A stretch of 64,000 nucleotides of DNA from Planctomycetota bacterium. Lineage in GTDB: Bacteria; Planctomycetota; Phycisphaerae; Phycisphaerales; UBA1924. The position numbers were made by a program, and so were the translations under genes. The DNA is taken from positions 124,001 through 188,000 of the forward strand of contig JAFEBO010000012.1 in NCBI GenBank assembly GCA_018242625.1, given 5' to 3'. The notes under the pieces were generated by a model. It saw only the letters and a program-made list of their open reading frames with translations. It did no database searches and had not been told where the DNA came from. Positions within the stretch are counted from its first letter, which is position 1. Each line of letters begins with the position of its first letter. Below are positions 36,394 through 45,800 of the stretch, piece by piece.

Positions 36394-37884
36394 TCACGCC
36401 GAGATGCCGCGTCCCTCGACGAGCGAACCGAAACGGACCGAAGGGCGGGCGGGCAGTTCGGAGTGGATGTCGCGGGAGATCTCGACGACCAGGGTGTCGT
36501 CGGCGGGAGGACCGTGCCGGTGGCGTTCGACCGCGGAGAGCAGGTCCTTGCTCCACCCGCGCTCGGGGTCTCTCTGCGAGGAACAGAGCGACGCGACCAG
36601 GCGCAGAATGCCCTGGACTCCGAGCATCTTGCCCGATTTATCACGGGCCTCGATGGCCCCGTCCGTGTAGGCGATTAGTGTGTCGCCGGGACCAAAGGGA
36701 GCGCTGATCTGACCCGCATCAAATTCCACCGCCTCGGTCGCCCCAAGAACCATGGCGGTTGAATTGAGCTCTCGCACGGTTCCGTCAACACCCACCAGAA
36801 ATGCCGGGGGATGTCCGCCGCTCGCGAATTCGAGCGCGCCGGTTCCGGAATCGATCCGGAGGCACAAGGCGGTCACGAAGACTGAGTGGCTCGCCAGCGT
36901 GAGGTGCACATACCGGTTGAGCAGGCTGAGCACACGCCCGGGCTCGATCGTCGGGTCTTCCGCGAACACGCGCTCGAGTTCTCCGTGCAGGCGATTGACC
37001 GTCAGAGCGGCCGGAATCCCATGCCCGGTTACATCCATCAGCACGACGCTCAGCCGCTGCCCCCCGCCCACACCCGGCCCGACGTGCGCGTACAGGTAGT
37101 CGCCCCCGATCTGTCTCATGGGCTCGTACTGATACCCAAGCCGCAGCGGACCGACATCGATCCGTGCCGGAAAGAGCGCTTCATGAATGCGCCGGGCATC
37201 GGTCAGTTCGCGGCGCACTTCGCCGTATCTCTGCTGCAGCACGGCCATGCGGAATCGCTCGGTGTATCGCGAATGCTTGAGCCAGGCGATGACGACAGCG
37301 GGGACGAAAATGATCGCCGTGAACGACGCGTAGCCGCACGTACCCCAGAATCCGGTACCCCGCAGGATGAGCAGAAACGTGTAAACGATCAGCAGCGAAG
37401 CGGCCGCGAAAGAAGTCGCCCGTGCGTCCCAGGGCAGCATGATGCTCGCCACCATGAGCGTCGACGCGGCCACGAGCCAGCCCACCGGCACCCACCCCAC
37501 CGCCTGCGCGAGCAGATAAAAGCCGCCGACCGCCACGACGGTGACGATGGAAAGCCGGAAAAGCGACTGCTCACGCACCTTCCCCCGCTGCACCCAGAGC
37601 AGCGAAGCGATGAAGATCCCGGTGGAAACGCAGCAGGTCGCAAGAATTTTCAGAGTCTTGTCGAGTGCGCCCCAGAGCCGTGAAAAGACGCCCGCCGCGT
37701 CCGCGTCGGAAAAGGTTCCAAAGAGATTGATCGCGAGCGCCAGGCCCATGATCAGCAGGCCGATGATCGCCCCGACCGTACAGAAAACCACGAACCGCTG
37801 CTTCAGCAGGCTCAGCGTGTGCGCTTCAAACTCACCGGCGAATTCGGCGGTGTGGATCGAGCGGGTTGGAGGAGTCTTGCCCAT
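36394..37884 (-). CDS. Membrane-bound SpoIIE/RsbU-type PP2C phosphatase
   Basis: About six hydrophobic segments occupy residues 25-200. A coiled linker (GEVRRELTDARRIHEALFPA) joins them to a PP2C-like domain with RQIGGDYLYAHVG, VVLMDVTGHGIPAALTVNRL, FASGGHPPAFLVG, DTLIAYTDGAIEARD and PADDTLVVEI, the metal-binding Asp/Gly pattern of SpoIIE/RsbU phosphatases. Such proteins dephosphorylate anti-anti-sigma factors and so set sigma-factor activity; no partner STAS or anti-sigma gene is adjacent. It is followed on the same strand by the entericidin-like gene. The 496-residue length is typical of membrane-anchored members. Confidence 0.9.
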   Translation of the reverse strand: MGKTPPTRSIHTAEFAGEFEAHTLSLLKQRFVVFCTVGAIIGLLIMGLALAINLFGTFSDADAAGVFSRLWGALDKTLKILATCCVSTGIFIASLLWVQRGKVREQSLFRLSIVTVVAVGGFYLLAQAVGWVPVGWLVAASTLMVASIMLPWDARATSFAAASLLIVYTFLLILRGTGFWGTCGYASFTAIIFVPAVVIAWLKHSRYTERFRMAVLQQRYGEVRRELTDARRIHEALFPARIDVGPLRLGYQYEPMRQIGGDYLYAHVGPGVGGGQRLSVVLMDVTGHGIPAALTVNRLHGELERVFAEDPTIEPGRVLSLLNRYVHLTLASHSVFVTALCLRIDSGTGALEFASGGHPPAFLVGVDGTVRELNSTAMVLGATEAVEFDAGQISAPFGPGDTLIAYTDGAIEARDKSGKMLGVQGILRLVASLCSSQRDPERGWSKDLLSAVERHRHGPPADDTLVVEISRDIHSELPARPSVRFGSLVEGRGISA

Positions 37885-37905
37885 GGGTTTGGCCGCGGGG
37901 AACCG

Positions 37906-38484
37906 CTATCGTCCTTTCCCGGGCTTCCAGAGTGAGTCCGCACGCCCGTTGTCATTGGCTACCCGGGCGAGCACAAAGAGCAGGTCACTCAAACGGTTGA
38001 GATACCGCACTGGTTCGGCATCGGTCGTTTCCGGTTGCAGTTTGCGCAAAGTCACGGTGGCGCGTTCCGCCCGCCGGGTGACCGCCCGAGCGACGTGCAG
38101 CGCGGCCGCCAGAGGCGTCCCTCCCGGCAGCACGAAGCTGGTGAGCGGGGCCAGCGGGGCGTTCCATTCGTCGATGATCGCCTCCAGGCGGGAAACCTGC
38201 CGCTCCGTCACCCGAAGAGCCGTGCCAGGAGCCTCCCCCGGCGCACGAGGCGTCGCCAGATCCGCTCCGACATCGAAGAGGTCGTTCTGAATGTCCAGTA
38301 AAATGGGCCTAAGAGGCGAATCTGCAGGCACTTGCGTGATCGCCAAACCCAGAGCACTGTTGGCCTCGTCCACCTCGCCGTAAGCCTCTACCCGGGGGTC
38401 GTCTTTGCCGACACGGTCGCCGCCCACGATACCTGTCGTGCCGTCGTCGCCGGTCTTGGTGTATATCTTGTTCAGCTTCACCAT
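37906..38484 (-). CDS. Cob(I)yrinic acid a,c-diamide adenosyltransferase, PduO type
   Basis: The 192-residue product has the PduO/MMAB signatures: KIYTKTGDDGTTGIVGGDRV, EAYGEVDEANSALGLA, IQNDLFDVGADLATP, FVLPGGTPLAAALHVARAVT and RAERATVTL with a final YLNRLSDLLFVLAR. These form the trimeric ATP- and cobalamin-binding site. The enzyme transfers the adenosyl group of ATP to cob(I)alamin, giving coenzyme B12. The ATG at 38484 starts the family N-terminus; the long upstream open frame is antisense to recJ. It is 21 bp from the divergent recJ start. No cobalamin riboswitch is visible and no B12-dependent enzyme gene is near. Confidence 0.94.
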   Translation of the reverse strand: MVKLNKIYTKTGDDGTTGIVGGDRVGKDDPRVEAYGEVDEANSALGLAITQVPADSPLRPILLDIQNDLFDVGADLATPRAPGEAPGTALRVTERQVSRLEAIIDEWNAPLAPLTSFVLPGGTPLAAALHVARAVTRRAERATVTLRKLQPETTDAEPVRYLNRLSDLLFVLARVANDNGRADSLWKPGKGR

Positions 38485-38505
38485 CTGGAATACTCGATCA
38501 AGCCC

Positions 38506-40290
38506 ATGGAAGGCGTAGGAGAGAATACACGACCCGTGGCGACGGCGGCCGACCGCGGATTGATCCGCGGCCTGCGTACCGCCTGGCGTCTGCGGGCGAT
38601 CCCGGATTCGGCACGCTCCGAAGGGCTTGTGGGACGGGTGCTTGCGGCACGGAACCTCGCCGGGAATCACGCGATTTCCGGTTCGCTCACCGATCTGCAC
38701 GATCCATCCAAAATGGCGGGGATCGACCGGGCGGCGGAGCGTCTGCTGGCGGCCCTGAACCGGCGCGAACGCATCGCCATTTACGCAGATTACGACGTGG
38801 ACGGCATCACCGCCGCGGCAGTTCTCTGGCACATGCTCCGCTCCCTTGACCCGGAGGCCAGGATTACGACGTTTCTGCCGCGCCGGCTGGAAGACGGCTA
38901 CGGGCTCAACCCCGAGGCGGTGGGCAAGCTCTGCGAGAACCATGAACTGATCGTCAGCGTCGACTGTGGAATTACCGCGGTGAGTTCCGCGGCGGTCGCG
39001 TGCGAACGAGGCCGGGACCTGATCATCACCGATCATCACACCCGCCCCGGGCAGGGCCAGCCGGACCCGGCTGCCTACGCGATCGTCCACCCGGGCATCC
39101 CCGAGGCCAACTACCCGTTCGCGCACCTGAGCGGTTCGGGTGTTGCATTCAAGCTTGCGTGGCGTCTTGCCACGATGAAGGCTGGGAGCGACAAAGTTTC
39201 GGCCGAGCACAGAAGGCTGCTGCTGGATCTGCTCGCGCTGACCTCCATGGGAGTCATCGCGGATGTTGTGCCGCTGATCGGCGAGAACCGCATCATCGCC
39301 AAGTGGGGCCTCAAGCAGATGGCGCACTGCCGATTCCCGGGGATTCAGGCCCTCCTGCACGAGGCGGGGTGTACGCAGGGCGACGAAGTGGGCGCCGCGG
39401 ATATCGGCTTTCGCCTCGGGCCGCGCCTGAATGCCATCGGCCGGCTGGGACACGCCGGTGAGGCGCTCGAACTCCTCACAACCGCGCAGGGCGAGCGTGC
39501 GGTGGAGATTGCCGCGGCGCTCACGCGTTCCAACCGCGAGCGGCAGGAGATGGAGCGCCGCGTCACCGACGCCGCCAAACGCCGGGTTCTTGACCGGGGC
39601 GCCGCCGTATCCGAGATGCGCAGCATCGTGCTGGCGGATGAATCGTGGCACAGGGGGGTGGTCGGCATCTGCTGCTCGAAACTGGTCGAGGAATTTCATC
39701 GACCCACGATCCTGATGCAGCGGGAGGGCGACCTATGCATCGGCTCGGCGCGTTCGATCGACGGATTTGATCTCTACGCGGCGATCGCCGCCTGCGGGGA
39801 GCACGTGGTCAAGTTCGGCGGCCACGCCATGGCCGCGGGGCTGACGCTCTCCGCCGCCAAGCTGGAGACCTTCGCCAGCGCGTTCGAAGCGGAGGCCGGA
39901 CGCAGGCTTCACACCGACGACCTTGTGGGCATCACGACAGTCGATACCGAGTGCGCTCTGGACGAACTGAGCATGGAGACGGTTTCACGATTGCGCGACC
40001 TTGCCCCCTTCGGGCGGGAAAACGAGGAACCAAAGGTCCTGCTTCGGAGCGCCCGTCTCGCTTCGGCGCCGCGTGCACTTGGATCAGCCGGCGGGCACCT
40101 TGCGCTCGAATTTCGTGCCTCCCATGGCGTGCTGCGGGTCAAAGCGTGGCGATGGGCCGAATTGCTCGCCAAGAAAGGCTTTGTCCTGCCGCAGGGCGCG
40201 AGTGTCGATGCGGTCGTTGCGCCGGACATCAATACGTGGAATGGGCGCCGGTCGGTGGAAGCGACCTTGTGTGATCTGCGCCCTCTCTAA
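38506..40290 (+). CDS. recJ: Single-stranded-DNA-specific exonuclease RecJ
   Basis: RecJ degrades single-stranded DNA 5' to 3' in recombination, mismatch and base-excision repair. The 594 residues show the DHH phosphoesterase motifs IYADYDVDGITAAAVL (about residue 94), IVSVDCGITA, LIITDHHTRP (about 176) and PRLNAIGRLGHAGEALELL, then the DHHA1 motif KFGGHAMAAGLTL (about 438) and a C-terminal OB-like domain. The ATG at 38506 is chosen; no ribosome-binding sequence is seen, and the start lies only 21 bp from the divergent adenosyltransferase gene, so both promoters must overlap coding DNA. It converges with the HAF-repeat gene ten bases past its stop. Confidence 0.94.
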   Translation: MEGVGENTRPVATAADRGLIRGLRTAWRLRAIPDSARSEGLVGRVLAARNLAGNHAISGSLTDLHDPSKMAGIDRAAERLLAALNRRERIAIYADYDVDGITAAAVLWHMLRSLDPEARITTFLPRRLEDGYGLNPEAVGKLCENHELIVSVDCGITAVSSAAVACERGRDLIITDHHTRPGQGQPDPAAYAIVHPGIPEANYPFAHLSGSGVAFKLAWRLATMKAGSDKVSAEHRRLLLDLLALTSMGVIADVVPLIGENRIIAKWGLKQMAHCRFPGIQALLHEAGCTQGDEVGAADIGFRLGPRLNAIGRLGHAGEALELLTTAQGERAVEIAAALTRSNRERQEMERRVTDAAKRRVLDRGAAVSEMRSIVLADESWHRGVVGICCSKLVEEFHRPTILMQREGDLCIGSARSIDGFDLYAAIAACGEHVVKFGGHAMAAGLTLSAAKLETFASAFEAEAGRRLHTDDLVGITTVDTECALDELSMETVSRLRDLAPFGRENEEPKVLLRSARLASAPRALGSAGGHLALEFRASHGVLRVKAWRWAELLAKKGFVLPQGASVDAVVAPDINTWNGRRSVEATLCDLRPL

Positions 40291-40300
40291 AAGCCGAGGC

Positions 40301-41560
40301 TCACGGGCAGTTGGTCAGGTTGTACGACAGCAGGAAGAGCTGAAAATCGGCGTCATCGACGACGCCGTCCAGATTCAGATCGCCCGGGCACTCCGCCGGA
40401 GAGGGCGGGCAGATGATGTTGTTGTACGCCTGGACGAAGATCACATAATCCTGATCGTCCACAAGCGAATCGCCGTTGAGATCGGCCGGGCAGGCCTCAC
40501 GCTGTGAGAGCACAAAGAGACGGCTGGTGTTCCCCCTCTTCCCCGCAGCGACGATCTGACCCAGGTCGTTGATGTCCAGAAGCAGCGTGAGCGTGACGTC
40601 GGACGGCAGCGAGATCAGCGAGCGCAAGTCGTACCACTTCCCGTCCTGATAAAAGCCAAGCTGATAGCCAACCCCCGAAGCGATGATCTGCCCGAAGGAG
40701 TTCATGCGCAGGGGCGTGCTGGGAAGGGCCATGCCCGGGATGTAGTTGCCGAAGGTGTAGAGGCGCGTCGCAACTCCGCCCGACCAGAACTGAATGCCGG
40801 CCTTGGCGCCGCCCGCGTCGTTCCAGACGGCGTGGCTCAGCACCTGCCCGAGATCGTTCATCGTGGGAGGACTCGAGTAAAAGACGTCGGGAATGGTGGA
40901 GGCTGTCCCGTTGCTCCAATAGACGTAATAGCTGCTCTGAAGCGAGCAGCCGCCACCGGTCTTGGTCTGCGTGCCATACCCGTTGGCGAGAATGTCGCCG
41001 CCGTTGTTGATCGCATATTCCACGCTCGAAAGGATGGTGCAGGACATTGTGCACTGCGACGACCATGCGCCCGCGGATTTCCATGAACCGGGCTTGCCGA
41101 TGCCCGCTTTGCCGTACCACTGCGTGCTGCCGTTGGCGCAGTCCGTAACGCTGAACGGCACGAAGAAAAAGCCCGCATCACGGCGGTTGTTGATTCCCGT
41201 GGTGGAATTGGCCATCCAGGAGGGACCCGTTGGGCCGTCGAGCAGCTGGTTGGCGGTCCAGGTCCAGCCGCGGGAGATCGTCTGCCCCGTCTCCTGGTAG
41301 GTTCCCGAGACGTCGCCGAGGTCGTTCAGGCCGGAAATGCCCGACCAGGTGCGTCCCTGCTTGGTGGGGATGGTCTGCAAGGAGCCGTTTTTCCAGATCA
41401 CGGGGCCGCCCGGCGTCATGGTGGCGACCCAGCCGCGAAGATTGATATAAGCGCGATTCGCGCTTGAACTCACCGGGATCTCGCCCGTCAGGTCAAAACG
41501 GGCCGGAGCCGCGAAAGCCGAAGTTGCGAGTGCCAACGAAACAATAATCCCTGCGCGCAT
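40301..41560 (-). CDS. Secreted HAF-repeat protein with dockerin-like EF-hands
   Basis: A signal peptide (AGIIVSLALATSAFAAPA) opens the 419-residue product. The body consists of repeats around 'hhxxLNDLGxVxGxx' (ISGLNDLGDVSGTYQE; PTMNDLGQVLSHAVW; RMNSFGQIIASGVG; DINDLGQIVAAGKR), matching the extracellular HAF family, which forms beta-propeller-like folds. The C-terminus has two calcium-binding loops, DLNGDSLVDDQDYVIF and DLNLDGVVDDADFQLF, with Cys residues. The product is extracellular or surface-attached with unknown ligand. The ATG at 41560 has AGGA nine bases upstream. It ends ten bases from recJ. Confidence 0.85.
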   Translation of the reverse strand: MRAGIIVSLALATSAFAAPARFDLTGEIPVSSSANRAYINLRGWVATMTPGGPVIWKNGSLQTIPTKQGRTWSGISGLNDLGDVSGTYQETGQTISRGWTWTANQLLDGPTGPSWMANSTTGINNRRDAGFFFVPFSVTDCANGSTQWYGKAGIGKPGSWKSAGAWSSQCTMSCTILSSVEYAINNGGDILANGYGTQTKTGGGCSLQSSYYVYWSNGTASTIPDVFYSSPPTMNDLGQVLSHAVWNDAGGAKAGIQFWSGGVATRLYTFGNYIPGMALPSTPLRMNSFGQIIASGVGYQLGFYQDGKWYDLRSLISLPSDVTLTLLLDINDLGQIVAAGKRGNTSRLFVLSQREACPADLNGDSLVDDQDYVIFVQAYNNIICPPSPAECPGDLNLDGVVDDADFQLFLLSYNLTNCP

Positions 41561-41757
41561 AAGTACAGTCCTATCCGGCCGGTGGCGGCCCGACGATCCA
41601 TGTCGATACGGTGGGTACTACCCCAGCGACCCGCATCCAGCGCAGTCTTGAAGCGCACCCTTTCCCCTCATCACCTAATGCTACTAGCACCAGCCCGAAA
41701 AGCAACAATAAGTTATGGTCCGAGAATGACTTGGCTGCAAGGCTCGGAACGGGGCTT

Positions 41758-42819
41758 TTAGGGCAATTTGCCGGCGTCCGGGTGTTTTAAAGCTGCCGCC
41801 CGATCCTTCATCCGCTTTGCCAGTTCCTTCAGGCCCGCCTTGTCGGCGCGGACGGCGGCATCAAACGCCAGATTCGCGTTGCCGGGACTTTCGTCGGAGG
41901 CGGCCGCCAGCGCTTGTGCGGCATCCGCGTCCCGCCTTTGCATCGAGAAGGCGTCTGCCAAGAGCCTGGCGATCGCTTCCGAACGCTTGTCCGTGTCCGA
42001 CATCGGCAGTATCAGCTCGAGTGCCTTGTCCGGATGCCCCGCCCGGACCCGCAGACGCGCTTCCATAAACCGCCAGACCGTTTCGCGGGGCTGCAATTCC
42101 CTTGCTTTGGCGATCTGCTGCTCGGCGACATTCAGCTTGTTCTCCCGCAGCGCAATCTCGCCGAGCGAGCCCCACGCACGTGCATCCTCCGGCGCCAAAC
42201 GGGTCACTCGCACCAGCGATGCGCGGGCCTCGTCAAGCTTTCCAAGCTGCATCTGCACCTGGCCGAGGAAAAGCACAAACTCGGGGTTTGTCGGCTCGGC
42301 CGCCTGCGCCGCCGCGTAGTGCTCGAGCGCCAGATCGTTTTTGCCGAGCATGCTCGCAACCGTGCCGGCCTGAAACTCCAGCCGGGCGGCACGCTCGCCG
42401 GTTGCAAGCGCTTTCTGGTAGTTCTCGTACGCACCCTGCAGGTCGGGCTTGGAGAGCAGCAGTTCGGCGTACGCCACATAAAGCCGCTGATCGCCCGCAT
42501 GCTCCGCGATCGCCGCCTTCAGAATGGTCTCGGCCTGCCCGACCTGATTCACCCGCAGAAGGTTCGAAACTGAATCGAGAATCGCCGTGACCTTGGCGCT
42601 GTCGGCGCCCGAAACTCGGGAAGGCGCTGCCACCGGAGCGGGCTTCGCCCCACCAATGGCAAGGTCGGGAAGAACGACCGGGGCGGCGGGGTTGCGCAGG
42701 ATCCAAACAAAGGAAAACACGACCGCCGCCAGAAACACGATCGCCAGGACCGCGGCGAAACGGATGAAGCCGGGACGGGCGCCCGTCTGCGTACACTCGG
42801 CCCTGCATGAGCGCCGCAT
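41758..42819 (-). CDS. Membrane-anchored TPR protein
   Basis: The 353-residue product has one N-terminal membrane helix (FAAVLAIVFLAAVVFSFVWI), a Pro/Ala-rich linker, then at least five tetratricopeptide-like repeats from about residue 85 (GQAETILKAAIAEHAGDQRL; AYENYQKALATGERAARLEF; ALEHYAAAQAAEPTNPEFVL; ARASLVRVTRLAPEDARAWG). TPR arrays mediate protein-protein contacts; this one would face the periplasm or cytoplasm depending on topology. The partner is unknown. The ATG at 42819 lies 13 bases inside the divergent valS gene; an ATG at 42849 would deepen the overlap. No other start is available before the membrane helix. Confidence 0.78.
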   Translation of the reverse strand: MRRSCRAECTQTGARPGFIRFAAVLAIVFLAAVVFSFVWILRNPAAPVVLPDLAIGGAKPAPVAAPSRVSGADSAKVTAILDSVSNLLRVNQVGQAETILKAAIAEHAGDQRLYVAYAELLLSKPDLQGAYENYQKALATGERAARLEFQAGTVASMLGKNDLALEHYAAAQAAEPTNPEFVLFLGQVQMQLGKLDEARASLVRVTRLAPEDARAWGSLGEIALRENKLNVAEQQIAKARELQPRETVWRFMEARLRVRAGHPDKALELILPMSDTDKRSEAIARLLADAFSMQRRDADAAQALAAASDESPGNANLAFDAAVRADKAGLKELAKRMKDRAAALKHPDAGKLP

Positions 42820-45800
42820 TTGCCCACAATTCCGGTCAGAATGGCACACCTGCAGAGCCTCCGTCGGGCCACACGCCCGCTCAGGCCGGCGAACTGCCCA
42901 AGCAGTACAAGCCCGCCGACCACGAACAGCGTATTCGCGCCCGCTGGGACGAGGCGAAGGCTTTCCACGCCGATCCGCAGCGCGTCCTCAGAGGCGAAGC
43001 CAAGCCCTACGCCATCGTCATCCCGCCTCCAAACGTCACCGACCGTCTGCACCTGGGCCACGCCCTCAACAACACCCTGCAGGATGTGCTCGCGCGGTCG
43101 CACCGCATGATGGGCTTCGAGACCCTGTGGATGCCCGGCACCGATCACGCGGGCATCGCGACACAGGCCGTGGTGGAGCGTCGCCTCAAAAAGGAAGAAG
43201 GCATTTCGCGCCAGCAGCTCGGCCGCGAGAAGTTCGTCGCCAAGGTGCAGGCCTTCAAAGACGAATACGAAAAGATCATCACCGATCAGCTCAAGCTCAT
43301 GGGCTGCTCGTGCGACTGGGACCGCCAGCGCTTCACGATGGATGAGGTGTGCGCCCGCGCCGTGCGTGAGGCCTTCTTCCGTCTTTTCAAAGACGGGCTG
43401 ATCTACCGCGGCAAGCGCCTCGTGAACTGGGACCCGGTCCTGCAGACCGCTGTCGCGGATGATGAGTGCTACGACGAAGAGATCGATTCGTCGTTCTACT
43501 ACTTGCGCTATCCGCTCAGGGAAATGGTCAAAGGGCCGAAAGGCCACAACGCCAAAGTCTCGGCGGCGGACACGATTCCCATTTCTTGGAATGAACTGGC
43601 CCGCCGCGGCTATCCGGGGGCGGAACAGCACGGCGGCGAAGAGCAGGCGTGGGTAACGGTCGCAACGACGCGGCCTGAGACGTATCTGGGCGATACTGCT
43701 GTTGCCATTAATCCGAAAGATCCGCGGGCGAATTCGCTGCGCGGTCTGTTTGTGGAATTGCCGCTGGTGGGTCGAATCATCCCGGTGATCGAAGACGATT
43801 ACGTGGTTCTTCCGGCTGCGATGCAGGCGGACCCGGAAGCAGCCAAAAGCGATCCGAAGGCGGTCTTCGCGACAGGCTTCTTGAAAGTGACGCCCGCGCA
43901 CGATCCGAACGACTACGAGATCGGCCTGCGGCACAAAGCCGCGATCGAAGCCTGCGGAAACCCGGTCATGATCAACATGCTCGCGCCGGATGGCAGCGTG
44001 AGCGACAAGCACGGCTGGACCGATGTGGGCGATGCGCACCTGTTCGTGGGCTTGCCACGTGAAAAGGCCCGGAAGAAGGTGCTGGAAGAGTTCAAGGTGC
44101 GGACGGTGGACAATTCAACCGTCTCGCTTTTGGCCGAGACCAAGCCCTACCGCCACAGCGTGAAGCACAGCGACCGCAGCAAGGCGATCATCGAGCCGTA
44201 CCTGAGCGATCAGTGGTATGTGAAGGTGACGGATGATCGGCTGGCGCCGGCGGCGAACCGAGCACTGGTGGCTGATCAGAGAAAGTCAGAGCAGCAGAGC
44301 GGCAAAGCAGCGGATGGAGACGGGCAACTTCGTTTCTATCCGGCGCGCTACGCGAAAACCTACGAGCAGTGGCACGATGGGATTCGGGATTGGTGCATCA
44401 GCAGGCAGCTTTGGTGGGGGCATCGGGTGCCGGTGTGGCGAGTGCAACTTGTGCCTCAAGCGGACGATACCGCCGCTCAGAAATCGCTTTCGCTAGCAAT
44501 TGATTCAATTTCCGATGCGCTCGATGAGGCCAAGCAGCAAGGCAACTATCACATTTTGGCGGATATGGCTCGCGCGGAGGAAATCTGCGTATGCGTCAGA
44601 AACAACGAAGCCCACGTTCGAATGGAGCAGTTCGCAAAGTCGCATGCCGATGCGCATCCGACGCGCAGCGGCATGCGCTCATTGATCGAATCGGTTCAGC
44701 AAGACACCGACGTCCTCGACACCTGGTTCTCCTCCGCCCTCTGGCCCATCTCGACCATGGGCTGGCCGAGTCCGCAGCTCGCCGGCAAGGGGTTTGAAGG
44801 CCTTCTCCAAGCCTTCAACCCCACCACCACGCTCTGCACCGCGCGGGAGATCATCACGCTCTGGGTGAGCCGCATGGTGATGTTCGAGCGCTACCTGATG
44901 CCCGAGAAGTGGGAAGCCGAGAAGACCAAGCCCGCCGCACTCGTCTCGCTCGCCGAGAACGGTGAAGGCCGCGGCCCGCTGCCGTTCAACAACGTCTACA
45001 TCCACGCCGTCATCCAGGACGGCGAAGGCCGCAAGATGTCCAAGAGCCTCGGCAACGGGCTCGATCCGCTCGACATCATCGCCAGCCACGGCAGCGACGC
45101 CATGCGCTTCACGCTCTGCCAGATGACGACGCAGACGCAGGATGTCCGCATGCCGATGGTGAAGGATCCGGCGACCGGTCGCAACACCTCGCCCAAGTTC
45201 GACCTGGGCCGGAATTTCTCCAACAAGCTCTGGAACGCCGCACGCTTCACGATGTCGATGCTCGGCGTTTCTTCCCATCCAACATCCGACATCCCCCATC
45301 CGACGTCACTCATCGACCGCTGGATGCTCTCCCGCCTCGCGACCGCGACCAAAGAAGTCAACGACGCGATCGGCAACTTTGAGTACAGCAATTACGCGCA
45401 GACGATGTACGACCTTCTCTGGCGCGACTTCTGCGACTGGTACCTGGAAGCCATCAAGCCCACGATCGCCTCGGACAAATCGCAGCAGGCGGTGCTCAGC
45501 ACGACGCTCGAGTGCATCCTGCGCCTGCTCCACCCCATCATGCCCTACGTCACCGAGGCCATCTACGAGCAGGTGCGTTCGCTCCCGGGCGGCACAATCT
45601 CCGGAATCACGCTCACGCCGCCCCGGAAAGCCGGCCTGCTCTGCACCTCGGGCTGGCCGATCGCCTCCGATTCGCTCCGCGACAGTTCCGCGGAATCCGC
45701 ATTCGAACGGACACGCTCGCTCATCACGATCATCCGCGAAGCACGCTCCCAGCACCAGGTCCCCCCCAAGCGCAAGGTCACGCTGCACGCTCCGGCTTCG

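Noticed and set aside
37885..38505. Cobalamin riboswitch upstream of the adenosyltransferase
   Set aside because: Only 21 bp separate it from recJ, and no B12-box-like sequence was seen.
38485..39699. Upstream extension of the adenosyltransferase gene to nearly 600 codons
   Set aside because: The extension is antisense to recJ; homologues begin at the ATG at 38484.
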